From JAWKWH01 sp965204295 (GTDB lineage: Bacteria > Pseudomonadota > Alphaproteobacteria > Rhizobiales > Rhizobiaceae), in contig OZ241973.1 of assembly GCA_965204295.1 (NCBI GenBank), positions 3,038,001 through 3,102,000 on the forward strand: a DNA stretch of 64,000 bases, read 5' to 3'. Below, one piece after another: positions 24,632 through 33,671 of this stretch. The stretch's first letter is position 1. Each line of letters begins with the position of its first letter. The notes beneath the pieces were generated by a model. That model searched no databases. It saw only the letters and a program-made list of their open reading frames with translations, and was not told where the DNA came from. The translations under genes and the position numbers were made by a program.

Positions 24632-27082
24632 TTATGCTTTTACTCGCTTCCCGGCCGGATCGTACATCGGTTTCAGCGAAGCGTCCGCTGTGATGCGTGT
24701 TCCCGCCACTTCGATTTCGTAGGCGGAAGCGAGCACTTCCGCGGCGCTTTCGCCCACACACGGCACATACCCCATGCCGATGGCCCCGCCGAGATGATGG
24801 CCGTAATTGCCTGACGACAAATAACCGACGATCTCGCCATCGCGCACGATCGGTTCGTGGTGGTAGAGCAGGGGCTCCGGCTCGGTCAGCCGGAACTGGA
24901 CCATGCGGTTTGAAAGCCCTTCCTCCTTCTTGCGCAGCACCGCGTTGCGGCCGATGAAGCCGGATTTTGCAGTTTTGACCGCGAAACCGAGGCCCGCCTC
25001 CAGCACATGGTCCTCATCGGTAATGTCATGACCGAAATGCCGGAACGCCTTTTCGATGCGGCAGGAATCCATCATGTGCATGCCGCAGAGTTTCAGGCCC
25101 AGATCCTGTCCGGCATCCCGGAGCTTTTCGAAAGCGTGCGCCGCCATGTCGGAGGAGACGTAGAGTTCCCAGCCGAGTTCACCGACATAGGACACACGAT
25201 GAGCGCGGGCGAGGCCCATGCCGAGTTCGATGTCATGGGCCGTGCCGAACGGATGGTTGTTGTTCGACCAGTCGTGCGGGGACACCTTTTGCAGCAGCGT
25301 TCGAGCGTTCGGCCCCATGACGGCGAGCACGCCTTCACCCGCCGTGACGTCGGTGATGATCACGCGGAAATCGCCGAGATTCCGCCGCATCCAGGAAAGC
25401 TCCCTCTGCACCGTCGCGGCGGGCGTGACGACGACATAGGCGGTTTCCGACAGGCGGGTGACCGTCACATCCGCCTCGATGCCGCCGCGGTCATTGAGAT
25501 ACTGGGTGTAGACGATCTTTCCGGCGGGGACCGCCGCATCGTTACCGCAGATGTGGTTGAGGAAGGCTTCCGCATCCGGTCCCTCGACCCTGATCTTGCC
25601 GAAGGACGACATATCATACATGCCTATATTGGATCTGACGGCGTGGTGCTCCGCGGCGGCGTTGTCGAACCAGTTCTGCCGTTTCCAGCTATATCGGTAC
25701 TCCTTTTCCTGGTGCTCGCGTGCAAACCAGTTGGCGCGTTCCCACCCGGCGGCTTCGCCGAAGACCGCGCCATTCGCCTTTAGGTGCTCGTGGAAGGGGG
25801 TACGGCGCACTCCGCGCGCGGTCGCCATTTGACGATAGGGAAAATGGTCGGCGTAAAGCAGGCCGAGCGTTTCTTTCGAGCGTTCGTAAAGATAGGTCTT
25901 GTTGGCCTGAAACGGTTGCATGCGGCGGATATCGACATCGGAGATATCGAAGGGCGGATGGCCGTTCTCCATCCAGTAGGCGAGCGCCATGCCGGCGCCG
26001 CCGGACGACTGGATGCCGATGGAGTTGAAGCCGGCGCAGACGAAAAAGCCTTTCAGATTTGGCGCTTCGCCGAGGTGATAGGCGTCATCCGGCGTGAAAC
26101 TCTCCGGTCCGTTGAAGAATGTGTGAATACCGGCTTCGGCAAGCAGGGGAAAGCGATTGACCGCGCGCTCCAGGATCGGTTCGAAATGATCGAAATCCTC
26201 CTGCAACTGATCGAAGCAGAAGGTTTCGGGAATTCCGTCCATGCCCCAGGGTTTGGCGTTCGGTTCGAAAGCGCCAAGCAGCATCTTGCCGGCGTCTTCC
26301 TTGTAATAGGCGCATTCGTCAGGCACGCGCAGCACCGGCAGCCGGCCCAGACCGGCCATGGGTTCTGTGACGATGTAGAAATGCTCGCAGGCATGCAACG
26401 GAACCGCCACGCCGGTCAGGCGGCCGACCTCATGACCCCACATTCCGGCGCAGTTGACCACGAATTCCGCTTCGGTCTCGCCGCGCTCGTCTGCCCCGTC
26501 GCGCCGCCATGAAACGCCGGTGACGCGTCCGTCCTTCGTCCGGATGGCGGTGACCTTTACGCCTTCGATCGTCTGCGCACCCATCTGGTGGGCGCCTTTT
26601 GCAAGCGCCAGCGCGATATTTGCCGGGTCGCCCTGGCCATCCTCCGGCAGCCATACGGCTCCCACCACGTCGTCAATGTTGAGATGCGGATAGCGTTCCT
26701 TCGCTTCAACCGGCGAAATCTCTTCCACCGCAACGCCAAATGCCCGCGCCATGGAGGCCTGGCGGCAGATCTCTTCCCTGCGTTCCCCGGTAAGGGCGGC
26801 GGTGATCGAGCCGCATTGGCGCAGCCCGGTGGCGACACCGGTTTCTTCTTCCAGCTTGAGATAGAGATCCTTGGAGTAGTGGGCAAGGCGCGTCATGTTC
26901 GCGGTTGCGCGCAACTGGCCGATCAAGCCGGCGGCGTGCCAGGTGGTGCCGCAGGTCAGTTGCTTGCGTTCCAGCAGCACGACATCCTTCCAGCCCTGTC
27001 TGGCCAGATGGTAGGCGACGGAACACCCCGCGACGCCACCGCCGATGATGACCGCGCGAGCTTTGGATGGAACGGGTTTCAT
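24632..27082 (-). CDS. Dimethylglycine/sarcosine dehydrogenase-type flavoenzyme with GcvT domain (copy C)
   Basis: An 816-residue enzyme with an N-terminal FAD domain (GGGVAG at 14-19, CGTTWHAAG with His49 where mammalian DMGDH attaches FAD) and a C-terminal aminomethyltransferase-like half (from about 430; SYVGELGWELYVSS). Family knowledge: it oxidises an N-methyl group to an imine, channels formaldehyde to tetrahydrofolate and yields methylene-THF. It follows the aminotransferase gene after 18 bases and precedes the YjbR-like gene. The same operon holds copy B, so two successive demethylations or a hetero-complex are possible. Exact substrate (sarcosine, dimethylglycine or other) is not determined. 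Confidence 0.88.
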   Translation of the reverse strand: MKPVPSKARAVIIGGGVAGCSVAYHLARQGWKDVVLLERKQLTCGTTWHAAGLIGQLRATANMTRLAHYSKDLYLKLEEETGVATGLRQCGSITAALTGERREEICRQASMARAFGVAVEEISPVEAKERYPHLNIDDVVGAVWLPEDGQGDPANIALALAKGAHQMGAQTIEGVKVTAIRTKDGRVTGVSWRRDGADERGETEAEFVVNCAGMWGHEVGRLTGVAVPLHACEHFYIVTEPMAGLGRLPVLRVPDECAYYKEDAGKMLLGAFEPNAKPWGMDGIPETFCFDQLQEDFDHFEPILERAVNRFPLLAEAGIHTFFNGPESFTPDDAYHLGEAPNLKGFFVCAGFNSIGIQSSGGAGMALAYWMENGHPPFDISDVDIRRMQPFQANKTYLYERSKETLGLLYADHFPYRQMATARGVRRTPFHEHLKANGAVFGEAAGWERANWFAREHQEKEYRYSWKRQNWFDNAAAEHHAVRSNIGMYDMSSFGKIRVEGPDAEAFLNHICGNDAAVPAGKIVYTQYLNDRGGIEADVTVTRLSETAYVVVTPAATVQRELSWMRRNLGDFRVIITDVTAGEGVLAVMGPNARTLLQKVSPHDWSNNNHPFGTAHDIELGMGLARAHRVSYVGELGWELYVSSDMAAHAFEKLRDAGQDLGLKLCGMHMMDSCRIEKAFRHFGHDITDEDHVLEAGLGFAVKTAKSGFIGRNAVLRKKEEGLSNRMVQFRLTEPEPLLYHHEPIVRDGEIVGYLSSGNYGHHLGGAIGMGYVPCVGESAAEVLASAYEIEVAGTRITADASLKPMYDPAGKRVKA

Positions 27083-27100
27083 GGACCGGTGACCTCACAT

Positions 27101-28279
27101 TCAAAGGCGGGATGTTACGAACCGCTTCAGCCGCACCGATGCTTCTTCGAGCAATTCGTCTGTCTGACACAGGCTGATGCGGACATGACCTGCGGCCGCC
27201 TGACCAAAACTTTCGCCGGGAAGAACGGCCATCTTTTCCTCATCCAGCAGCGCCCAGGCGAATTCCCGGCCTGATTCCGCGATCTGGCGGATATCGACCA
27301 TCAGATACATTCCACCTTCCGAGCCGCGAACGGTTATCGCGTTGATGCCGCGAATGGCGGTAAGAAATTTCTCGCGGCGCCGGGCGTAGATGGCCGCGAT
27401 CTCGTCGAGGCCGACATGGCCGGCGATTGCCTCCGTGGCGGCGCGGCTGACGAAGTCGTTGAGGCCGTAGGTCGAGATCAGGTTCAGGTTGGCGCCGGTC
27501 TTGATGAACGCCTCCGGCGCCACCAGCCATCCGACGCGCCAGCCGGTCATTCCATGGCTTTTCGATACTGAATTGACGACCAGCGTCCGATCTTTCATGC
27601 CGTCCAACGAACGCGGACTGATGTGTGGATGATCCGCGCCGGTATGTGACCAATAGACTTCATCGGATATCAGCCAGAGGTCGTGCTCCCGGCAGACCGC
27701 GGCTATCGCGTTCAAGGTCGATGACGAATAAACGGCCCCGGTGGGATTGTTCGGCGAGTTGATCAGCAGAGATTTCGTGTTCGGCCCGATCGCGGCACGA
27801 ATATCTTCCGGATCGGGCTGAAATCCGTTCTCCGCCCTTGCCGCGACGACCGTATGAGCGGCGCCGGTAACGTTGAATGCGCCGGGATAGGTCACGTAGT
27901 ACGGGCTGATCATGATGCCGTGGTTGCCCGAATCAAGCGTTCCGAGCAATGCGGTATAAAGCGCGGCCTGTCCGCCGATGGTGGCCAGGATATTGTCAAC
28001 CGCGGTGCCAACGCCTGTTGTTTCCTCCGTCATCGCGGCGATTGCCGCCCGCAATGAGGGTATGCCGGCGATTTCGGAATAGTGATGATGGCCGCCACGG
28101 ACCGCGCGCGCACACGCTTCGACTGTTTTTTCGGGCGTGTCGAACTCGTGATCGCCGATAGACAACATGAGGATGTCCTCGCCGGATTTCCTTCGGGCGA
28201 AGGCCGAAAAATGGACATCCCATCCGTCGGTTTCACCCTCCGGCACGATGTTGCGCAGGCGGCAGGATATCTCAGGCAT
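27101..28279 (-). CDS. PLP-dependent aminotransferase, class I/II
   Basis: A 392-residue fold-type-I aminotransferase. Lys240 in NSVSKSHGMTGWRVGW is the PLP Schiff-base lysine, NSPNNPTG (174-181) and the aspartate in ISDEVYW (204-210) position the cofactor. I start at ATG 28279 (GAGGAAA just upstream) rather than further upstream, because MPEISCRLRN begins the conserved part. Its start overlaps the end of the homocysteine methyltransferase by eight bases. In the operon it could remove the amino group from the demethylated product or act on methionine or homocysteine; which one is inference. Confidence 0.88.
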   Translation of the reverse strand: MPEISCRLRNIVPEGETDGWDVHFSAFARRKSGEDILMLSIGDHEFDTPEKTVEACARAVRGGHHHYSEIAGIPSLRAAIAAMTEETTGVGTAVDNILATIGGQAALYTALLGTLDSGNHGIMISPYYVTYPGAFNVTGAAHTVVAARAENGFQPDPEDIRAAIGPNTKSLLINSPNNPTGAVYSSSTLNAIAAVCREHDLWLISDEVYWSHTGADHPHISPRSLDGMKDRTLVVNSVSKSHGMTGWRVGWLVAPEAFIKTGANLNLISTYGLNDFVSRAATEAIAGHVGLDEIAAIYARRREKFLTAIRGINAITVRGSEGGMYLMVDIRQIAESGREFAWALLDEEKMAVLPGESFGQAAAGHVRISLCQTDELLEEASVRLKRFVTSRL

Positions 28280-29180
28280 GAATTTTCCTCGGGATCCGGG
28301 TTCCATCAGCCTGCAAGCGAGCGGCGATGGCCGCAATGTGAGCGGGTCCGACCTCACAACATCCGCCAATGATCGAGGCGCCGTGGTCTATTGCGGTCAT
28401 TGCCCAATCGCAATAGCGAGTCGGGTCGATATCATCGCGGGCCTGGAGGGCGTCTACCGTGCCGCCCGGACAAAGCGCTTCAACGCCGGTAAATCCGTTG
28501 GCGTAAACGCCGTAAGGCAATCCCGATGCCGCAAGCGCGTCGAGACCCGCGGAAATCGTTTCCGGCCATGAGCAATTTGCAAGCACCGCGCCCGCTCCGC
28601 ACTCCACGGCCGTTGCAATGCCGTCGGCGAAAGGTTCGCCGGAACGCAACTGTCCGTCGGCGCCGTCTTTCATGGTCATGGCGACCCACACCGGCTTGCC
28701 GCTCTCATTGGCGGCGTCCGCGGCGGCCCGCACCTCGTCGACCGACCCCAGCGTTTCGCAAAGAAAGCAATCCACGCCATCGATCTGTTCGGCAACGACG
28801 CGGCGATATGTATCGAACGCTTCCGGGTAGGGCGGTGCGATATCGGGCCGGTAGCTGGCGACGAGCGGAGGGAGGCAACCGGCAATCCGAGCGGCGATTC
28901 CGGTGGCGTCGGTCGCGGACCTCGCGGCATCGATAGCCGCTTGTTGCAACGGCCGGAACATATCGGCGAGCCCGGCCTTCGCCAGCCGTTCGGGCGTCGC
29001 GGAGTAGCTGTTGGTCGTAAGGACCCGCGCACCCGCTTTCAGATAATCGATGTGTGCCGCCCGGGCGATTTCCGGCTCATCCATCATCACCTTGGCCGAC
29101 CATAGCGGGTGCGGCGGCTGGCCGGATCTGGCAATCAACTCCTGACCCATGCCGCCATCGAGGAGCGTGGTTCCGTTCAA
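28272..29180 (-). CDS. Homocysteine S-methyltransferase (betaine-homocysteine type)
   Basis: A 302-residue zinc-dependent methyltransferase of the homocysteine methyltransferase family (MmuM/BHMT). The zinc ligands are visible: one cysteine in VLANCSWP (about 206) and the pair in IGGCCEVGP (274-275). DGGMGQEL near the N-terminus is also typical. It would transfer a methyl from a betaine or S-methyl compound to homocysteine, giving methionine. Its start overlaps the stop of the PNPOx-like gene as ATGA, and its end overlaps the aminotransferase start, so translation is coupled. In this context a quaternary ammonium or betaine donor is plausible. Confidence 0.88.
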   Translation of the reverse strand: MNGTTLLDGGMGQELIARSGQPPHPLWSAKVMMDEPEIARAAHIDYLKAGARVLTTNSYSATPERLAKAGLADMFRPLQQAAIDAARSATDATGIAARIAGCLPPLVASYRPDIAPPYPEAFDTYRRVVAEQIDGVDCFLCETLGSVDEVRAAADAANESGKPVWVAMTMKDGADGQLRSGEPFADGIATAVECGAGAVLANCSWPETISAGLDALAASGLPYGVYANGFTGVEALCPGGTVDALQARDDIDPTRYCDWAMTAIDHGASIIGGCCEVGPAHIAAIAARLQADGTRIPRKIHA

Positions 29181-29635
29181 GGATAGATCTCCGCAAATTT
29201 CATTTTGTAAATTGCGATCATCTCTTCCTCGGTCGCTCCGTCATCATATGGAGGCGTTGTTACGAGTTTCATTTCCGTGAAGGGAATGCGGACGATGTGG
29301 TTGACGCGATTCGCCAGTTCCCCCCATACGGCGCGCCATCGCGGAATCAGGTCGCCAAACGCCTCCGATCCGCGCTCGATGATTTCCGCCGCGCCGCGGA
29401 TTCGCACGCCCTTTCGTTTCCATTGATCTATGAAATTGACCTCCAGTTCGGGCTTGTGTGCGAGGTTGGCCATGGTTCCGGGCGAACGTATTTCGCCAAA
29501 GGCGATCGTTTCGTCATCGAGAACGAGAAAAGTGCCTTTCGGCGATACGCGAGGATTGCCGCCGGCGGTGACCGTAGCCACAAAACCGAGTGAGAACTTT
29601 CCGATCAGGTCCTTGGAGAAAGCGTCGAGCTTCAC
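29177..29635 (-). CDS. Pyridoxamine 5'-phosphate oxidase-family flavoprotein
   Basis: A 152-residue split-barrel protein of the PNPOx-like FMN/F420/heme-binding superfamily. Recognisable features are FVATVTAGGNPRVSPKGTFL near the N-terminus, the DETIAFGEIRSPGTMANL strand pair and VNFIDQWKRKGVRIRG. It is shorter than true PdxH and lacks its C-terminal substrate motif, so it is not the vitamin B6 enzyme. The gene overlaps both neighbours by four bases, which shows it belongs to the operon. Its role in the pathway is unknown. Confidence 0.82.
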   Translation of the reverse strand: MKLDAFSKDLIGKFSLGFVATVTAGGNPRVSPKGTFLVLDDETIAFGEIRSPGTMANLAHKPELEVNFIDQWKRKGVRIRGAAEIIERGSEAFGDLIPRWRAVWGELANRVNHIVRIPFTEMKLVTTPPYDDGATEEEMIAIYKMKFAEIYP

Positions 29636-32061
29636 GCTCTCAGTCTCTCGTTTTGAGGATCCCAGAGCGGGCCGTCGGGTTGCACGACCGCGGGCCGTCG
29701 CTCGCCGAATATCTCGACCTCGATTGTCCTGCCGGGCTCGGTCAGATCGGCTCGCAACATGCCGAGCGCGATTGATTTATCAACGCGGTGGCCCCAGCTG
29801 CCGGAGGTCGTTTCGCCGACCACTTCGCCATTCGACCATAATGTCGACATGTACGGCGCATCGCATTCACCGGCGTCCAAGACCAATGTGACAAAGCGCT
29901 TTGTCACGCCCTGTTGCCTTTCGTTTTGCAGAGCCGCCTTGCCGGTAAATTCCGTCTTGTCCCATTTGACAAAACGCTCAAGCCCGCCCTGCAGGATGGA
30001 GTAGTCGGTCGACAGGTCGCCCTTCCAGGCGCGGTAGCTCTTTTCCAGACGCAGACTGTCGAGTGCGAACATGCCGAAGGATTTGGCGCCGGCGGACGCG
30101 ATGGCGTCATAAATCTCCGGCACGTGTTCGTTGGCCGCATGCACCTCCCAACCGAGTTCGCCGGCAAAGCTTACGCGGGCGAGCGCCGCCGGTTTTCCGG
30201 CGACAGTCGCCGGCTGATGCGACAACCACGGAAGCGAGAGGTCGGCATCGGTCACTCCGGAAAACAGATCGCGCGAGGCCGGTCCGGTGACGATCAGCGT
30301 CGAATATTCATCGGTATGGTCGGTCAGCGACAGCCCTTCAGGCAGTTCCTTCGCCAGCCGTTCGAAATCGTGTGACTGGGCCGCGGCCGCCGTTATCAGC
30401 GTCATGCGGTCTTCATCGTGGCGCATGACCGACATTTCCGTGACGATCCTGCCCCTGTCGTCGGCGAAGTACGCCAGGGACATGCGACCGGGCTTCGGCA
30501 ATCCGCCGGTGATTTTCGACCTGACCCAGTCGGCAGCGCCCTCGCCGGACAGGTTGAAGCGGGAAAAGCCGGGCAGATCGAGCACGCCACAATGATCGCG
30601 CACGGCGTGGCATTCCTCGCGGATGCGTTTGAACCACGGTCCTTCGCGGGTCCAGGTCCGGGTGGATTCCTCTGATGTGTCGTCGCCATTGGCCGCGAAC
30701 CAGTTGGCCCGCTCCCAGCCGTTGTAGGCGCCAAATTGGGCGCCGAGCGCGGCGATCCGGTCATGGATTGGCGACAACCGCTTGTTGCGGCCCGCCGGCC
30801 AGGCATGACGGGGGAAATGCATCGCATATTCGTGACCGTAGACTTCCATACCCTTGGCGGTGGCGTAATCCCGGTCGCACCAGTCGCCGAAGCGGCGCGG
30901 GTCGCAGGACCACATGTCCCACTGCGTACCGCCCTCGGCGATCCATTCGGCCAACACCTTGCCGGCGCCGCCGCCCTGGGCGATGCCGAAGGTGAAAACG
31001 CAGGCCTCGAAAGCATTGGGGGTACCCGGCATCGGCCCGATATTCGGGTTGCCGTCAGGCATGTAGGGGATCGGTCCGTTGATTATTTTCGAAAGTCCGG
31101 CGGTTCCCAGCAACGGTACGCGGGCAATGGCGTCTTCCAGATACCATTCCAACCGGTCGAGATCGTCCGGATACAGTTGGAAGGAGAAATCCTCCGGCAT
31201 CGGATCATCCGGCGTCACCCAATGCGCCCGGCAATTTCGTTCATAGGGGCCGAGGTTGAATCCGTTCTTTTCCTGGCGAAGGTAATAGCTGGTGTCGACA
31301 TCACGCAGCAGCGGCAATTTTTTGCCGGTTTTCTCGGTGCGCGTCTTCAGTTCGGGCACTTCCTCAAAAAGTATGTACTGATGCGACATGGACACCATCG
31401 GAATCTCTCGTCCGAACATGGCGCCGACTTCCCGGGCGCGATAGCCGGCGGCGTTGACGACATATTCGCAGCGGATTTCGCCTTTGTTCGTTGAGATGAC
31501 CCATTCGCCATTCTCCCGGCGGATCGCGTTTGCCGGGCAAAAGCGGATGATTCTCTGCCCCATGTCCCGTGCGCCCTTGGCCAACGCCTGGGTCAATTGC
31601 GCCGGGTCGATATCGCCATCGCAGGGATCGTAGAGTCCGCCCTTGAGATCGTGCAGTTCCAAAAACGGGTAATGAATCTTCAGTTCTTCCGGCGTGCAGA
31701 CCTCGATATCAATCCCCTGATACCGGCCCATGCCTTTGGCGCGCTCGAACTCCTGCATACGTTCCTTCGAGTGGGCGAGGCGAACCGATCCGGTGACATG
31801 ATAATTCATCGGATAGCCGACCTCGGCCGAAAGGTTCCGATAAAGTTCGGTCGAATAGCGCTGCATGTTCATGATCGACCAGGAGGTGGAGAAGGTGGGC
31901 ACATTGCCGGCGGCGTGCCAAGTCGAACCCGAGGTCAGTTCATTCTTCTCCAGCAGAACGCAATCGGTCCAGCCGGCCTTTGCGAGATGATAGAGCGACG
32001 ATACGCCAACGACGCCACCGCCGATGACGACGACGCGGGCCGTGGTGGGGAATTCTGCCAT
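29632..32061 (-). CDS. Dimethylglycine/sarcosine dehydrogenase-type flavoenzyme with GcvT domain (copy B)
   Basis: An 809-residue enzyme with FAD motif GGGVVG at 14-19, SGSTWHAAG with His49, and the GcvT-like half (from about 430) with SFAGELGWEVHAANE. I start at ATG 32061, preceded by GAGGAACTGAAA; upstream codons in the frame overlap the regulator gene. It is the first structural gene after the cupin regulator (22-base gap) and overlaps the PNPOx-like gene by four bases. Copies B and C diverge clearly in sequence (B has NVPTFSTSWSIMN, C has LIGQLRATANMT after the histidine), so they probably act on different methylation states or substrates. Confidence 0.88.
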   Translation of the reverse strand: MAEFPTTARVVVIGGGVVGVSSLYHLAKAGWTDCVLLEKNELTSGSTWHAAGNVPTFSTSWSIMNMQRYSTELYRNLSAEVGYPMNYHVTGSVRLAHSKERMQEFERAKGMGRYQGIDIEVCTPEELKIHYPFLELHDLKGGLYDPCDGDIDPAQLTQALAKGARDMGQRIIRFCPANAIRRENGEWVISTNKGEIRCEYVVNAAGYRAREVGAMFGREIPMVSMSHQYILFEEVPELKTRTEKTGKKLPLLRDVDTSYYLRQEKNGFNLGPYERNCRAHWVTPDDPMPEDFSFQLYPDDLDRLEWYLEDAIARVPLLGTAGLSKIINGPIPYMPDGNPNIGPMPGTPNAFEACVFTFGIAQGGGAGKVLAEWIAEGGTQWDMWSCDPRRFGDWCDRDYATAKGMEVYGHEYAMHFPRHAWPAGRNKRLSPIHDRIAALGAQFGAYNGWERANWFAANGDDTSEESTRTWTREGPWFKRIREECHAVRDHCGVLDLPGFSRFNLSGEGAADWVRSKITGGLPKPGRMSLAYFADDRGRIVTEMSVMRHDEDRMTLITAAAAQSHDFERLAKELPEGLSLTDHTDEYSTLIVTGPASRDLFSGVTDADLSLPWLSHQPATVAGKPAALARVSFAGELGWEVHAANEHVPEIYDAIASAGAKSFGMFALDSLRLEKSYRAWKGDLSTDYSILQGGLERFVKWDKTEFTGKAALQNERQQGVTKRFVTLVLDAGECDAPYMSTLWSNGEVVGETTSGSWGHRVDKSIALGMLRADLTEPGRTIEVEIFGERRPAVVQPDGPLWDPQNERLRA

Positions 32062-32083
32062 TTTCAGTTCCTCGGATACGCGG

Positions 32084-32695
32084 TCAGTAGACCGGCGGCG
32101 CAATGATCCAGACAAGTACCGCATCCTCGTCGCCGGGATTTTTCCAGCGATGCGGTTTGCGGGTAAAGCGAAAACTGTCGCCCGGTCGAAGGCGGTGCCA
32201 GGTTCCGTCGATCTCAATGTCAAAATTGCCGGACACCACGTAGGCCGCCTCCTCGGTGTCACGCAGTTGCGGCTTTTCCAGAACCGCTTGGGGCGCAAAA
32301 ACCGAACGCACCATTTCGAATCCGCCGCCGAGGTCGGGAGACAGCAATTCTTCCACCAGACGGCCCTCGCTTGAGCCGAGCCGGCGCCGCTTGCCGGCGC
32401 GGACAATCACGCCGCGCTCGGTTTCATCGGCGACCTGGTGTGAAAAGAGCAGGCTTATCGGAACATTCAATGCGGCGCAAAACGTGCGCAAATCGTTTAT
32501 CGACGGGATGGATATGCCGCGTTCGACCTGGCTGAGCCAGCCGACCGAGCGGCCGAGTTGTTCTGCAAGTTCGGTTAGTGTCATGCCGCGAGAGCGTCTG
32601 AGCGCGCGAATATCGCGCGCCAGCATCTCCGTCTCAGACCGGTCGGAGCGGGTGTCGTCGACAGGGTCGACCGGCGCTTCCGCTGTCAGGTTCAT
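32084..32695 (-). CDS. XRE-type regulator with cupin sensor domain
   Basis: A 203-residue transcription factor with an N-terminal lambda-repressor-like helix-turn-helix (about 25-80, MTLTELAEQLGRSVGWLSQV) and a C-terminal cupin domain (about 120-200, EEAAYVVSGNFDIEIDGTWH). Such proteins sense small molecules and often control amine or amino-acid catabolism (PuuR is a relative). AGGAGAG lies eight bases before the ATG at 32695. It is the first gene of the eight-gene operon and probably autoregulates it. The divergent nitroreductase starts 190 bases away, and an inverted repeat lies between. Confidence 0.9.
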   Translation of the reverse strand: MNLTAEAPVDPVDDTRSDRSETEMLARDIRALRRSRGMTLTELAEQLGRSVGWLSQVERGISIPSINDLRTFCAALNVPISLLFSHQVADETERGVIVRAGKRRRLGSSEGRLVEELLSPDLGGGFEMVRSVFAPQAVLEKPQLRDTEEAAYVVSGNFDIEIDGTWHRLRPGDSFRFTRKPHRWKNPGDEDAVLVWIIAPPVY

Positions 32696-32712
32696 AAAAT
32701 TTCTCTCCTGAA

Positions 32713-32738
32713 TTTCACAAAATCGATTCTTCGTGAAA
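32713..32738. promoter_or_regulatory. Inverted repeat, candidate operator of the cupin regulator
   Basis: TTTCAC (32713-32718) and GTGAAA (32733-32738) form a dyad with 14 bases between, in an AT-rich stretch 18 bases upstream of the regulator start. The distance between half-site centres is two helical turns, fitting a dimeric helix-turn-helix protein. Confidence 0.4.
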
Positions 32739-32885
32739 AAATCAAGAAAAATTTCATGGCCTAATGGCCGGTGCTTGCCAAATTGTCCAACGTGGTGCAC
32801 ATCAGCGCCTGCCGCCGGTTCTCCCAACCCGCCAAATCCGGCGCGAATTCGAACGATTTTGTCAGATTGCAACGGTGTCGACGCC

Positions 32886-33581
32886 ATGAAACATGGGGAC
32901 CTGGACCGGCAGGAAACTGTTGATGAAGCGATCGGATCCAGACGGTCCGTCAGGGCGTTTCTGCCCGATGAAGTCAGCGAAGACGCCGTCCGGGCTATAT
33001 TGGAGGTTTCGGCCAGGGCCCCATCGGGCACGAACATGCAACCCTGGAAGGTCTATGTCGCAACCGGCGAAACCAGGCGGAAGATTGGCGATGCGATCCT
33101 GAATTCTGGCATCCGCGCCGAAAAAGCCGAGTGGGACGAGTACAAATACTACCCGGACCGGTTCTTCGAACCCTACCTGTCGCGCCGCCGCGCGGTCGGT
33201 TTCGGTCTTTACGATCTTCTGGGCATCGGCCGGCGGGATGTCGAAAAAATGCGGGCCCAGCATGAACGCAACTTTGTCTATTTTAACGCACCCGTCGGCA
33301 TGATCTTCACGATCGACCGGCGACTGGAAGTCGGATCCTGGATCGACTACGGCATGTTCATGGAAAACATCATGATCGCCGCGCGGGGCAGGGGATTGCA
33401 TACCTGTCCGCAGGCGGCGTTTGCGCCGTATCACAAGCAGATCAGACCGGTGCTTGGCATTCCGGATGAAGAGGTCGTCGTGTGCGGCATGGCGCTCGGT
33501 TACGAGGACACCTCAAAACCGGAAAACGAACTTCGCACCGAACGCGCGCCGCTGGACGAATGGGCGACGTTTCACAACTGA
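32886..33581 (+). CDS. Nitroreductase family FMN oxidoreductase
   Basis: A 231-residue protein of the nitroreductase superfamily. SRRSVRAFLPDEV near residues 18-30 and ARAPSGTNMQPWKVYV (about 44-59) form the FMN site; GLHTCPQAAFAPYHK near 173-187 and the final GYEDTSKPENELRTER are also typical. It would use NAD(P)H to reduce nitro groups, quinones or flavins; the natural substrate is unknown. The ATG at 32886 gives the conserved N-terminus, though the ribosome-binding site is weak. It is divergent from the cupin regulator and might share its control region. Confidence 0.87.
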   Translation: MKHGDLDRQETVDEAIGSRRSVRAFLPDEVSEDAVRAILEVSARAPSGTNMQPWKVYVATGETRRKIGDAILNSGIRAEKAEWDEYKYYPDRFFEPYLSRRRAVGFGLYDLLGIGRRDVEKMRAQHERNFVYFNAPVGMIFTIDRRLEVGSWIDYGMFMENIMIAARGRGLHTCPQAAFAPYHKQIRPVLGIPDEEVVVCGMALGYEDTSKPENELRTERAPLDEWATFHN

Positions 33582-33671
33582 ACGGCGTTGGCCGGATCCG
33601 GAAATGCCGCCGGTCTTGCCGGGAGTTCAGTCGGCGACTATCAGGAATGGTCAATTCGCGAGGGACTATCA

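Noticed and set aside
29177..29635. True PdxH (pyridoxamine phosphate oxidase)
   Set aside because: The protein is too short and lacks the C-terminal PdxH substrate motif; only the split-barrel superfamily assignment is supported.
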